Shown: piece after piece, positions 50,474 to 58,647 of the stretch
How positions within the stretch are numbered: the first letter of the stretch is position 1
Layout: each line of letters starts with the position of its first letter
From: VRUE01 sp963702955
GTDB taxonomy: Bacteria > Actinomycetota > Thermoleophilia > Solirubrobacterales > 70-9
Reading direction: 5' to 3'
DNA length: 64,000 bases
NCBI GenBank assembly: GCA_963702955.1
Contig: OY969774.1
Span: 2,232,001 to 2,296,000 of the forward strand
Notes under the pieces: generated by a model
Database searches by the model: none
The model's input: only the letters and a program-made list of their open reading frames with translations
Told to the model about the DNA's origin: nothing
Program-made: the position numbers and the translations under genes

Positions 50474-50505
50474 CGGAGTCCTGTTTTCGAGACGACACCG
50501 GAGCG

Positions 50506-50619
50506 ATGAAGGTCCGAGCTTCCGTAAAGCCGATGTGCGAAAAGTGCAAGGTGATCCGCCGCAACGGCGCGGTCCTCGTGATCTGTTCGAATCCGCGCCA
50601 CAAGCAGCGGCAGGGCTGA
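50506..50619 (+). CDS. rpmJ: 50S ribosomal protein L36
   Basis: A 37-residue zinc-binding protein: MKVRASVKPMCEKCKVIRRN with C11, C14, C27 and H32 as zinc ligands (C+ form). It leads rpsM in the alpha cluster. Confidence 0.96.
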   Translation: MKVRASVKPMCEKCKVIRRNGAVLVICSNPRHKQRQG

Positions 50620-50622
50620 GTC

Positions 50623-50994
50623 ATGGCGCGTATCGCGGGGATCAACATCCCGGTCAACAAGCGGGCTGAAATCGGCCTCACCTACATCTTCGGCATCGGC
50701 CGCTCGACCGCGCAGGAAATCCTCGCGGAGACGAAAGTCGACCCTGACCGGCCGGTCAAGGACCTGACCGAGGAAGAGGTCGTGAAACTGCGCGAGGCCG
50801 TCGAGCGGCGCGAGGTCGAGGGCGACCTGCGGCGCGAGCGCTCCCAGGACGTCAAACGGCTGATGGAGATCGGCTCCTACCGCGGCCTGCGCCACCGCCG
50901 CGGCCTGCCGGTCCGGGGCCAGCGGACGAAGACCAACGCGCGCGGCCGCAAGGGCCCGCGCCGGATGAGCGTCGCCGGCAGGCGCAAGGTCTAG
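50623..50994 (+). CDS. rpsM: 30S ribosomal protein S13
   Basis: A 123-residue head protein contacting P-site tRNA. MARIAGINIPVNKRAEIGLT, YIFGIGRSTAQEIL, and the basic end GLPVRGQRTKTNARGRKGPR are diagnostic. Confidence 0.97.
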   Translation: MARIAGINIPVNKRAEIGLTYIFGIGRSTAQEILAETKVDPDRPVKDLTEEEVVKLREAVERREVEGDLRRERSQDVKRLMEIGSYRGLRHRRGLPVRGQRTKTNARGRKGPRRMSVAGRRKV

Positions 50995-51002
50995 GGGGAC
51001 TC

Positions 51003-51404
51003 GTGGCAGCAGCGAAAAAACCCGCCAAAGGGCGTGCCAGGCGCCGGACGAAAAAGAACATCTCCTACGGCCAGGCGCACATCAAGACCTCTTTCAACAA
51101 CACGATCGTCACCCTGACCGACACCCAGGGCAACGTGATCGCCTGGGAGTCGGCCGGCTCGGCCGGCTTCAAAGGCTCGCGCAAGTCGACCCCGTTCGCC
51201 GCCCAGGTGACCGCCGACGCGGCCGCGAAAAAAGGCATGGAACACGGGCTCGAAAAGGTCGAGGTGTTCGCCAAGGGCGCCGGCTCCGGCCGTGAGACGG
51301 CGATCCGCTCGCTGCAGGCCGCCGGTCTTGACGTGGTCACGGTCAAGGACGTCTCGCCGCAGGCCCACAACGGCTGCCGCCCGAAGAAGCGGAGGCGGGT
51401 CTAG
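51003..51404 (+). CDS. rpsK: 30S ribosomal protein S11
   Basis: A 133-residue platform protein from GTG 51003. SFNNTIVTLTDTQGNVIAWE, SAGSAGFKGSRKSTPFAAQ and the end SPQAHNGCRPKKRRRV match the family. Overlaps rpsD by one base. Confidence 0.97.
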   Translation: MAAAKKPAKGRARRRTKKNISYGQAHIKTSFNNTIVTLTDTQGNVIAWESAGSAGFKGSRKSTPFAAQVTADAAAKKGMEHGLEKVEVFAKGAGSGRETAIRSLQAAGLDVVTVKDVSPQAHNGCRPKKRRRV

Positions 51405-52024
51405 TGGCTCGCGACACGGGCGCCCAGTGCAAGCAGTGCCGCCGCGAGGGCCAGAAGCTCTTCCTCAAGGGCGAGCGCTGCTTCACCGACAAGTGTGGCG
51501 TCGAGCGCCGCTCCTACCCGCCCGGCGAGCACGGCCGCGGCCGGATGCGGCAGTCCGAGTACCGGGTGCAGCTGCGCGAGAAGCAGAAGACGCGCCGCTA
51601 CTACCAGGTGCTCGAGAGCCAGTTCCGCGCCTACTACGACAAGGCCTCGCGCCAGGACGGCGTCACCGGCGAGAACCTGCTGCGGCTGCTCGAGTCGCGG
51701 CTCGACAACGTCCTCGTCCGACTCGGCTTCGCCGCCTCCCGCCGTCAGGCGCGACAGCTGGTCCGCCACGGCCACTGGCTGGTCAACGGCCGCCGCGTTG
51801 ACGTCCCCTCTTACCAGGTGCGTCCCGAGGACGTGATCTCGATCAAGTCCGGCTCCGCCGCCACGGACACGATCCGCAAGGCGACCGAGCTGGTCTCGAC
51901 CGTGCCGGCCTGGCTGCAGGCCGACCACGATTCGCTCACCGCCAAGGTCCTGCGCTACCCCGAGCGCGCGGAGATCTCGGCGCCGGTGCAGGAGCAGCTG
52001 ATCGTCGAGCTGTACTCCAAGTAG
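51404..52024 (+). CDS. rpsD: 30S ribosomal protein S4
   Basis: A 206-residue assembly initiator from GTG 51404. The N-terminus holds Cys-rich zinc-type ligands (CKQCRREGQKLFLKGERC ... KCGVERR). The S4 RNA-binding motif RLDNVLVRLGFAASRRQARQ and HGHWLVNGRRVDVPSYQV follow. S4 often autoregulates the alpha operon. Confidence 0.97.
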   Translation: MARDTGAQCKQCRREGQKLFLKGERCFTDKCGVERRSYPPGEHGRGRMRQSEYRVQLREKQKTRRYYQVLESQFRAYYDKASRQDGVTGENLLRLLESRLDNVLVRLGFAASRRQARQLVRHGHWLVNGRRVDVPSYQVRPEDVISIKSGSAATDTIRKATELVSTVPAWLQADHDSLTAKVLRYPERAEISAPVQEQLIVELYSK

Positions 52025-52064
52025 CCCGGACCCCGATTTCTGAACACGCATACGCAAGGAACTC

Positions 52065-53054
52065 ATGACCACTGACTTTCAGGTCCCTCGCATCACCGCA
52101 GAGAACACCGATGACCGTCGCGGCACGTTCACGATCGAGCCGCTCGACAAGGGCTTCGGCTACACGTTCGGCAACAGCCTGCGCCGCGTCCTGCTCTCCT
52201 CGCTGGGCGGCGCCGCCGTCACCAGCGTCCGCATCGAGGGCGTCGCGCACGAGTTCTCCAGCGTGCCCGGCGTCAAGGAGGACGTCACCGACATCGTCCT
52301 CAACCTCAAGGACCTCGTCGTCCGCATGCACACCGATGCCGACGAGGTCGAGGCGCCGCTCGTCGCCACCGGCCCCGGCGAGGTCAAGGCGAAGGACATC
52401 GACCTTCCCTCCGGCGTCGAGATCCTCAATCCCGAGGCGCCGATCGCGACGCTGGAGAAAAAAACCAAGCTCGAGGTCTACCTGACGATCGGCCGCGGTC
52501 GCGGCTACTCGCCGGCCGAAGAGAACAAGTCCGACGAGCAGCCGATCGGCGTGATCCCGATCGACTCGATCTTCTCGCCGATCCGGCGCGCCTCCTACGC
52601 GGTGGCGACCGCCCGCGTCGGCCAGCGGACCGACTTCGACAAGCTCACCCTGGACCTGGAGACCGACGGCTCGATCGAGCCCGCGGCCGCGCTGCGCGAG
52701 GCCTCCGAGATCCTGATCAAGACGCTGGCGATCTTCACCGACGCCGAGCGGGTCGAAGAGCTGACCGCGCGCGATCCGGTGGCGGCGCTGCCCGCTGACG
52801 GCCTCTCCGGCAGCAACGGCGGGGACGGCGCCTCGGTGGCCGCCAACAACGGCCTCGACGAGATCCTGATCGAGGAGCTGGAGCTGGGCGTGCGCTCCTA
52901 CAACTGCCTCAAGCGGGCCGGCGTGCAGACCGTCGGCGACCTGGTTCGCAAGACCCGCTCGGAGCTGAACGCGATCCCCAACTTCGGCTCGAAGTCGATC
53001 GAGGAAGTGATCGAGACCCTGCACTCGCGCGGTCTCGACCTGCAACAGGACTAG
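52065..53054 (+). CDS. rpoA: RNA polymerase subunit alpha
   Basis: A 329-residue subunit. The N-terminal dimerisation/assembly domain shows GFGYTFGNSLRRVLLSSLGG and the KEDVTDIVLNLKDL region. A linker rich in Gly/Ser/Asn (about residues 245-262) leads to the C-terminal DNA/activator-binding domain, ELGVRSYNCLKRAGVQTVGD and IPNFGSKSIEEVIE. It assembles with the beta subunits encoded at 21807-29440. Confidence 0.97.
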   Translation: MTTDFQVPRITAENTDDRRGTFTIEPLDKGFGYTFGNSLRRVLLSSLGGAAVTSVRIEGVAHEFSSVPGVKEDVTDIVLNLKDLVVRMHTDADEVEAPLVATGPGEVKAKDIDLPSGVEILNPEAPIATLEKKTKLEVYLTIGRGRGYSPAEENKSDEQPIGVIPIDSIFSPIRRASYAVATARVGQRTDFDKLTLDLETDGSIEPAAALREASEILIKTLAIFTDAERVEELTARDPVAALPADGLSGSNGGDGASVAANNGLDEILIEELELGVRSYNCLKRAGVQTVGDLVRKTRSELNAIPNFGSKSIEEVIETLHSRGLDLQQD

Positions 53055-53078
53055 GAACGGCGAGAGCGAGCGAGACCG

Positions 53079-53432
53079 ATGCGTCACCGCAAGAAGCGCA
53101 ACAAGCTGAGTCGCGACGCGTCGCACCGCGAGTCGCTGCTCTCGAACCTCTCCAAGCAGCTGATCGAGCACGAGCGGATCAAGACCAGCCAGGCGAAGGC
53201 GAAGGCGGTAAAGCCCGAGGTCGAGCAGCTGATAACGCTCGCCAAGCGCGGCGACCTGCACGCGCGTCGCCAGGCGCTGGCGACGCTGCACAACGACAAG
53301 TTCGTCGTCCACAAGCTGTTCGAGGAGGTCGCGCCACGGTACGTGGAGCGGCCCGGGGGGTATACGCGGATCGTCAAGCTGGGGCCGCGGCGGTCGGATT
53401 CGACCGAGATGGTCTATCTCGAGCTGGTTTGA
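53079..53432 (+). CDS. rplQ: 50S ribosomal protein L17
   Basis: A 117-residue protein: MRHRKKRNKLSRDASHRESL and ERIKTSQAKAKAVKPEVEQL are diagnostic; it ends RSDSTEMVYLELV. The last 90 bases use GGG/CGG codons, coinciding with the adjacent long-hairpin repeat. Confidence 0.96.
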   Translation: MRHRKKRNKLSRDASHRESLLSNLSKQLIEHERIKTSQAKAKAVKPEVEQLITLAKRGDLHARRQALATLHNDKFVVHKLFEEVAPRYVERPGGYTRIVKLGPRRSDSTEMVYLELV

Positions 53433-53443
53433 CGTCGTAGTCG

Positions 53444-53564
53444 GGGGAGGGCAGGGGGTGTCCCCGCGTTGCTGGGTTTTTCGCCGCGGACTCGACTGTG
53501 CTCGCCAAGTGATCTGTGCGAAAAACAGGACGCCGCTGCCGCGGGGACACCCCCTGCCCTCCCC
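53444..53564 (+). repeat. Long-hairpin intergenic repeat, copy B (rplQ-truA)
   Basis: Arms 53444-53468 and 53540-53564 are a perfect 25-base inverted repeat. The inner stem GTTTTTCGC/GCGAAAAAC sits in the conserved core (TTGCTGG ... GTGCGAAAAACAGGACGC). Same orientation as copy A. It probably also terminates the alpha operon. Confidence 0.88.
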
Positions 53565-53588
53565 ACCCGGAAGTCGGGGTAGCTGCGA

Positions 53589-54323
53589 GTGACGACGGTC
53601 AAGCTGGACATCGAATATGACGGGTCGGGGTTCAGCGGATGGGCGGCGCAGCCGGGACTGCGGACCGTGCAGGGGGAGCTGGAGGCTGCTTTGGCTGTCG
53701 TGCTGCGCGAGCCGGTGTCGCTTACGGTGGCGGGGCGGACCGATGCCGGGGTGCATGCTCTGGGGCAGGCGGCGAGCTTCGAGACCGGGGCGGAGCTTCC
53801 GAGGGATCTTGCGCGGAGCTTGAACGGGGTGGGGCCGGACGATGTGGCGGTAACGGCTGCCGGCGTGGTTGAGGACGGGTTCGATGCTCGCCGCGACGCG
53901 AAGCTACGCAGCTACCTCTACCGCGTCCTGGCGCGCCCGGTGTCGAGCCCGTTCGAGCGCGGCCGCGCCCTCTGGTGCAGCTACGAACTCGACTGCGATG
54001 CGCTCGACGCCTGCGCCTCGGCGCTCGTCGGCACCCACGACTTCACCGCCTTCACTCCAACCCAGACCGACCACGTCCGCTTCGACCGCGACGTCTACGC
54101 CGCGTCCTGGCAGCAGCATGGAGACATCCTCAGCTTCCGCATCACCGCCGACGCATTCATGCGAAACATGGTCCGCATCCTCGTCGGCACCCAACTCGAA
54201 GTAGCCACCGCACACCGAACCCTGGCCAGCTTCACGCAGCTCCTGACCGGCGCTCCACGCTCCGAGGCTGGCAACACCGCTCCCCCGCACGGCCTGTATC
54301 TGGAGTCCGTCTCCTACGACTGA
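53589..54323 (+). CDS. truA: tRNA pseudouridine synthase A
   Basis: Makes pseudouridine at tRNA positions 38-40. A 244-residue protein from GTG 53589. The catalytic Asp is in GRTDAGVHALGQ (about residue 51); RKLRSYLYRV-type and FMRNMVRILVGT motifs are present. The gene is bracketed by two oppositely oriented long-hairpin repeats. Its first 290 bases favour GGG/CGG codons, and its last 250 favour C- and A-ending codons, a marked switch within one gene. Confidence 0.94.
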   Translation: MTTVKLDIEYDGSGFSGWAAQPGLRTVQGELEAALAVVLREPVSLTVAGRTDAGVHALGQAASFETGAELPRDLARSLNGVGPDDVAVTAAGVVEDGFDARRDAKLRSYLYRVLARPVSSPFERGRALWCSYELDCDALDACASALVGTHDFTAFTPTQTDHVRFDRDVYAASWQQHGDILSFRITADAFMRNMVRILVGTQLEVATAHRTLASFTQLLTGAPRSEAGNTAPPHGLYLESVSYD

Positions 54324-54325
54324 GT

Positions 54326-54448
54326 GGGCCGGGTGAGGGGGTGTCCGGCAGGCAGCGGCGTCCTGCTTTTCGCACAGACCACTCAGCGAGCACCGGCGAG
54401 TCCCGGGCGAAAAGTCCAGCAACGGCCGGACACCCCCTCACCCGGCCC
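54326..54448 (-). repeat. Long-hairpin intergenic repeat, copy C (truA-surE), reverse orientation
   Basis: Arms 54326-54349 and 54425-54448 are a perfect 24-base inverted repeat. The core reads as the reverse complement of copies A and B (CAGCGGCGTCCTGC, CTTTTCGCACAGACCACTCAG, then GCGAAAAG and CCAGCAACG). Confidence 0.88.
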
Positions 54449-54471
54449 CACCCAACCCTAGAATCGACGGC

Positions 54472-55281
54472 ATGCGCGTCCTGCTGACCAACGACGACGG
54501 AATCTCGGCCCCCGGCCTGCAGGCGGCCCGCCGCTCTCTGCGCGAGCTCGACGGCGTCGAGGTCGAGGTGATCGCGCCCGACTCGAACCGCAGCGCGACG
54601 GCGCGCAGCATCACGACGCGCTCGCCGCTGACCGTCGAGGAGGTCGAGTTCGGCGACGGCGACCGCGGCTTCGCCACCGACGGCACGCCGGTCGACTGCG
54701 TCCGCTTCGCCGAGCTGGGGTTGGTGGGGAACCGGCCCGATCTGATCGTCTCCGGAATCAACCACGGCGCCAACCTCGGCGACGACATCACCTACTCGGG
54801 CACCGTCGCGGCGGCCTTCGAGGGGATCGTGCTCGGGATCCCGGCGGTGGCGATCTCCCAGCAGTCCTCGGGCGGCGGCATGGGCTACGTCAGCGGCCGC
54901 TTCGAGTTCGGCGTCGCCGCCGCCTTCCTCGCTCAGCTGGTCGCCAAGCTGGTCGCCGAGCCGATGCCGCCGGAGACGCTGGTCAACGTCAACTGCCCGG
55001 CCGGGGAGCCGACCGGGATCGAGGTGACGAAGCTCGGCAAACGCGTCTACAACGACGAGCTGAAGCTGGTCTCCGAGGACGAGGACGGACGGCGGCACTA
55101 CGAGATCTACGGCTGGCAGCCGGGCTTCGAGGAGACCGAGGGGACCGACCTGCTGGCGGTCTCCGAGGGGCGGATCGCGGTGACGCCGATCCACTTCGAC
55201 CTGACCGACCACGGCGGCCTCGAGCGGCTGCGCGGCTGGGGCTTCGAGGAGATGCTGGCGGCGAGCGCACCGGCGGCGTGA
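54472..55281 (+). CDS. surE: 5'/3'-nucleotidase SurE
   Basis: A 269-residue metal-dependent nucleotidase/exopolyphosphatase. RVLLTNDDGISAPGLQA (metal ligands Asp8, Asp9) and SGINHGANLGDDITYSGTVA (Asn ligand) are diagnostic. The stop overlaps the ligA start (GTGA), so the two are cotranslated. Confidence 0.95.
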   Translation: MRVLLTNDDGISAPGLQAARRSLRELDGVEVEVIAPDSNRSATARSITTRSPLTVEEVEFGDGDRGFATDGTPVDCVRFAELGLVGNRPDLIVSGINHGANLGDDITYSGTVAAAFEGIVLGIPAVAISQQSSGGGMGYVSGRFEFGVAAAFLAQLVAKLVAEPMPPETLVNVNCPAGEPTGIEVTKLGKRVYNDELKLVSEDEDGRRHYEIYGWQPGFEETEGTDLLAVSEGRIAVTPIHFDLTDHGGLERLRGWGFEEMLAASAPAA

Positions 55282-57299
55282 GCGCCACCGACCCGGCGCA
55301 GCGGGCGGCGGCGCTGCGGCGCGAGCTGGAGCGCCACAACCACCGCTACTACGTCCTCGACGACCCCGAGATCGGCGACGACGAATACGACGCGCTGCTG
55401 GACGAGCTGCGGGCGATCGAGGCCGAGCACCCGGATCTGCGCACGGCCGACTCGCCGACCCAGCGGGTCGGGGCGCCGCCGCTGGAGCGCTTCGCCGAGG
55501 TCGAGCACGCCGAGCCGATGCTCTCGCTCGCCAACGCCCGCGACGAGGAGGAGCTGCGCGCCTGGGAGACCCGCATCCGCAACCACCTGAAACGGCTCGA
55601 CATCGGCGCCTCGCAGTTCAGTTACACGACCGAGCCGAAGATCGACGGCCTGGCGATCTCGCTCACCTACGAGGACGGCGTCTTCGTCCGCGGCGCCACC
55701 CGCGGCGACGGCCGCGTCGGCGAGGACGTGACCCGGAACCTGCGGACGATCGGGGCGATCCCGCTGGGCATCGACGAGGCGCCGGAGCTGGTCGAGGTGC
55801 GGGGCGAGGTCTACCTGCCGATCGCCGCCTTCAAAGCGCTGAACGAGCGCCGCGCCGAGGCGGGCGAACCGACCTTCGCCAACCCGCGCAACTCGGCCGC
55901 CGGCTCGATCCGCCAGCTCGACCCGGCGCTGGCCGCCGAACGGCCGCTCTCGGTCTGGTGCTACGGGATCGGCGCCGTCCGCGGGCTCGACCTCGCCACC
56001 CACGGCGAGGAGATCGCCTGGCTGCGCGAGCGCGGCTTCAAAGTCAACCCCGACACCGGCCATCACGCCGAGATCGACTCGGTGGTCGAGCGCTGCCGCT
56101 GGTGGGAGCAGCGGCGCGAGTCGCTCGACTACGAGATCGACGGGGTCGTCGTCAAGGTCAACGAGCGGGCGATCTGGCGCGAGCTGGGCGTGGTCGGGCG
56201 CGAGCCGCGCTGGGCGATCGCCTGGAAGTTCGCGCCGACGACGGCGACGACGAAGCTGCGCGGCGTCGTCTGGAACGTCGGCCGCACCGGCCACCTGGTG
56301 CCCTTCGCGATGCTCGAGCCGGTCCACGTCGGCGGCGTCACCGTCTCGACCGCGACCCTGCACAACGAGGAGGACCTGGCGCGCAAGGACGTCCGCGTCG
56401 GCGACGAGGTCGTGGTGATGCGGGCCGGCGACGTGATCCCGCAGGTGGTGGCGCCGCTGATCCAGCGACGCAAGGGTCGGCCGCGCAAGCCGAAGCCGCC
56501 GAAGAAGTGCCCCGCCTGCGGGACGCCGACGGTGAAGCCGGAGGGCGCCGTGTTCACGATCTGCCCCAACCGCTCCGGCTGCCCCGGACAGTCCTTCCAG
56601 CACGTCAAGCACTTCGTCAGCCGTGGCGCGATGGACATCGAGGGGCTGGGCGAGAAGCAGGCGCTGCGCTTCCTCGACGAAGGACTGATCGCCGACGTCG
56701 CCGACATCTACGAGCTCGACGCCGAGCGGCTGGCCGAGCTGGAGGGGTTCGGCGAGGTCTCGGCGGCCAACCTGCTGGCGGCGATCGACACCTCCCGCTC
56801 GCGGCCCTTCAAACGGGTGCTCTACGCGCTCGGCCTGCCCGGCGTCGGCTCGGTCACCGCCGAGGCGCTGGCCGACCACTTCGGCTCGATCGACGCCCTG
56901 CACGAGGCCGACCCGGAGCGGATCGAGGAGGTCGAGGGCGTCGGCCCGATCATGGCCGTGCAGATCGCCGAGTCGCTGGCCGACGAGCCGACCTGGGCGC
57001 TGGTCGAGAAGCTGCGCGAGAGGGGGCTGCGGCTCGAGCAGGACGCATCCGAACGGCGCGCCCGGGGCGGCCCGCTGGAGGGCAGGACCCTGGTTCTGAC
57101 CGGCACCCTGCCGGAGCTGACGCGTGAGGAGGCGGCGGCGCTGATCAAGGCCGCCGGCGGCAAGGTCGTCAACTCGGTCTCGAAGAAGACCGACTACGTG
57201 GTCGCCGGCGACAACCCCGGCTCGAAGCTGGCCAAGGCAGAGAAATTCGAGACCGAGATCCTCGACGAAGCGGGCCTGCTGGCCCTACTTGGGTCGTAG
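55278..57299 (+). CDS. ligA: NAD-dependent DNA ligase LigA
   Basis: A 673-residue ligase that seals nicks in replication. The N-terminal Ia domain has RHNHRYYVLDDPEIGDDEYD. The adenylation site is TTEPKIDGLAIS with Lys121; an OB domain follows. The zinc finger shows CPACGTPTVK and CPNRSGCPG. HhH repeats and a C-terminal BRCT domain (GGPLEGRTLVLTGTLPELTR) complete the full-length architecture. Start GTG 55278. Confidence 0.97.
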   Translation: MSATDPAQRAAALRRELERHNHRYYVLDDPEIGDDEYDALLDELRAIEAEHPDLRTADSPTQRVGAPPLERFAEVEHAEPMLSLANARDEEELRAWETRIRNHLKRLDIGASQFSYTTEPKIDGLAISLTYEDGVFVRGATRGDGRVGEDVTRNLRTIGAIPLGIDEAPELVEVRGEVYLPIAAFKALNERRAEAGEPTFANPRNSAAGSIRQLDPALAAERPLSVWCYGIGAVRGLDLATHGEEIAWLRERGFKVNPDTGHHAEIDSVVERCRWWEQRRESLDYEIDGVVVKVNERAIWRELGVVGREPRWAIAWKFAPTTATTKLRGVVWNVGRTGHLVPFAMLEPVHVGGVTVSTATLHNEEDLARKDVRVGDEVVVMRAGDVIPQVVAPLIQRRKGRPRKPKPPKKCPACGTPTVKPEGAVFTICPNRSGCPGQSFQHVKHFVSRGAMDIEGLGEKQALRFLDEGLIADVADIYELDAERLAELEGFGEVSAANLLAAIDTSRSRPFKRVLYALGLPGVGSVTAEALADHFGSIDALHEADPERIEEVEGVGPIMAVQIAESLADEPTWALVEKLRERGLRLEQDASERRARGGPLEGRTLVLTGTLPELTREEAAALIKAAGGKVVNSVSKKTDYVVAGDNPGSKLAKAEKFETEILDEAGLLALLGS

Positions 57300-57339
57300 A
57301 TGGCGAATTGATGACCCTATAGGCATCGAAAATCGCCAT
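57300..57339 (+). terminator. Convergent terminator-like hairpin between ligA and the carboxypeptidase gene
   Basis: ATGGCGA (57300-57306) pairs with TCGCCAT (57333-57339), with nested GATG/CATC. It lies in the 45-base gap between convergent genes and could end transcription from both sides. Confidence 0.5.
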
Positions 57340-57344
57340 TGGCC

Positions 57345-58577
57345 TCAGTAGGAGGCGACGGCGGCGGCGATTGCGTCCTGCTCTTCGTGGGCGAGGTAAA
57401 GGTCGCCTACGCTGCCCATCAGGATCGAGAAGGCCATCGTCTTGCCGTCGCGGTTGAAGCAGTAGCCGGAGAGGTTGCTGACCCCGGTCAGGGTGCCGGT
57501 CTTGGTCCGGCAGCGGCCGTCGGCGGCGGTGCCGTGCATGCGGTCGGCGACGGTGCCGGTGTGGCCGGCCAGCGCCAGGTCGCCGATGAACTGTTCGGCG
57601 ATCGGGCTTTCGCGCATCGACAGCAGCAGGTCGACGACCTGTTCGGGCGAGGCGCGGTTGGAGCGGGTCAGGCCGGAGCCGTCGACCGCGTGCACGCCGG
57701 AGCCCTCGGCGCGGGCGAAGCGCTCTACCACTCCGGTCCCGGCGCGGGTGCTGCCGGCGCCGCCGAAGCGCGAGCCGAGCAGCTTGACCAGCATCTCGGC
57801 GAAGAAGTTGTCGGAGTAGACGTCGGTGGTCTGGACGAGCTGTGCCATCGTCGGCGAGCGGACCGTGGCGAGCGTCACCGCGCCGGGCGGCGTCGTCCGG
57901 CGAGCGACCGAGGTGCGGATCGAGATGCCGGAGCCGTCGATCGCCTGGGCCAGCTTCTGCGCCGCGGTCTTCGCCGGGTCGGAGGAGAAGCCGGCGGCGG
58001 TCGAGGTGCTGTATCCGGAGTTGAAGTCGAGGCCGGAGAGGGGGCCGATGTAGGGGCTGGTCGCGTAGCCGGAGTCGGCGACGCCCCGCAGCCGGTCGAA
58101 GACGCTGTCGTCGGCGTAGAGGCGGCCGGTGACGGCCCGGACTCCGGCGGCGTGCAGCTGTTCCTCGAGGGCGAAGATGTCGGTGCCGACGCCGCCCAGG
58201 TAGCGGTCGTAGAAGGCCGGGGAGCCGAGCGCCGGGTCGCCGCCGCCCTGCAGGTAGAGGCTGCCGTGCAGGACGCCGTTGCGGTCGATGCTGCCGTCGG
58301 TCAGCAGCTTGGTGGCGATGCGGTATTCGGGCCCGAAGCGGCTGAGCGCGGTCGAGGTGGTGAACAGCTTCGTGTTCGAGGCCAGCGGGCGTGGCGTGCC
58401 GGGGGCGCGCGCGCAGACCGTGTTGCCGCTGTCAACGTCGACCACCAGCAACCCGCTCGCCCCGCTGCCCCCGCTGAGCAGGCGTTCACGCAGCTGATTG
58501 CAGAGCCCGCTCGCCCCGGCGCTCGCCGGCAGGAGCAGCACGGCAAGCGCAACCAGGAAGATCGCAGCACGTCTCAT
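57345..58577 (-). CDS. dacB: D-alanyl-D-alanine carboxypeptidase/endopeptidase (PBP4 type)
   Basis: A 410-residue S13-family penicillin-binding protein acting on peptidoglycan outside the cell. A signal peptide (MRRAAIFLVALAVLLLPASA) supports start 58577. Catalytic motifs are SNTK (Ser67, Lys70), SDN in VYSDNFFAEML, and KTG in CRTKTGTLTG. It has the long S13-type insertion between the first two motifs. It diverges from the patatin-like gene. Confidence 0.93.
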   Translation of the reverse strand: MRRAAIFLVALAVLLLPASAGASGLCNQLRERLLSGGSGASGLLVVDVDSGNTVCARAPGTPRPLASNTKLFTTSTALSRFGPEYRIATKLLTDGSIDRNGVLHGSLYLQGGGDPALGSPAFYDRYLGGVGTDIFALEEQLHAAGVRAVTGRLYADDSVFDRLRGVADSGYATSPYIGPLSGLDFNSGYSTSTAAGFSSDPAKTAAQKLAQAIDGSGISIRTSVARRTTPPGAVTLATVRSPTMAQLVQTTDVYSDNFFAEMLVKLLGSRFGGAGSTRAGTGVVERFARAEGSGVHAVDGSGLTRSNRASPEQVVDLLLSMRESPIAEQFIGDLALAGHTGTVADRMHGTAADGRCRTKTGTLTGVSNLSGYCFNRDGKTMAFSILMGSVGDLYLAHEEQDAIAAAVASY

Positions 58578-58630
58578 CGAGCGTTGCAACACGGGAGTCA
58601 GCCAAGGTAGCGGAGCTCCCCCGACCTGTC

Positions 58631-58639
58631 TGGGATAAT
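58631..58639 (+). promoter_or_regulatory. Extended -10 promoter of the patatin-like gene
   Basis: TGGGATAAT (TGn plus GATAAT) ends nine bases before ATG 58648. The predicted transcription start falls at or next to the ATG, and no ribosome site is present, consistent with a leaderless mRNA. No good -35 was seen. Confidence 0.5.
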
Positions 58640-58647
58640 CCGTGTTT

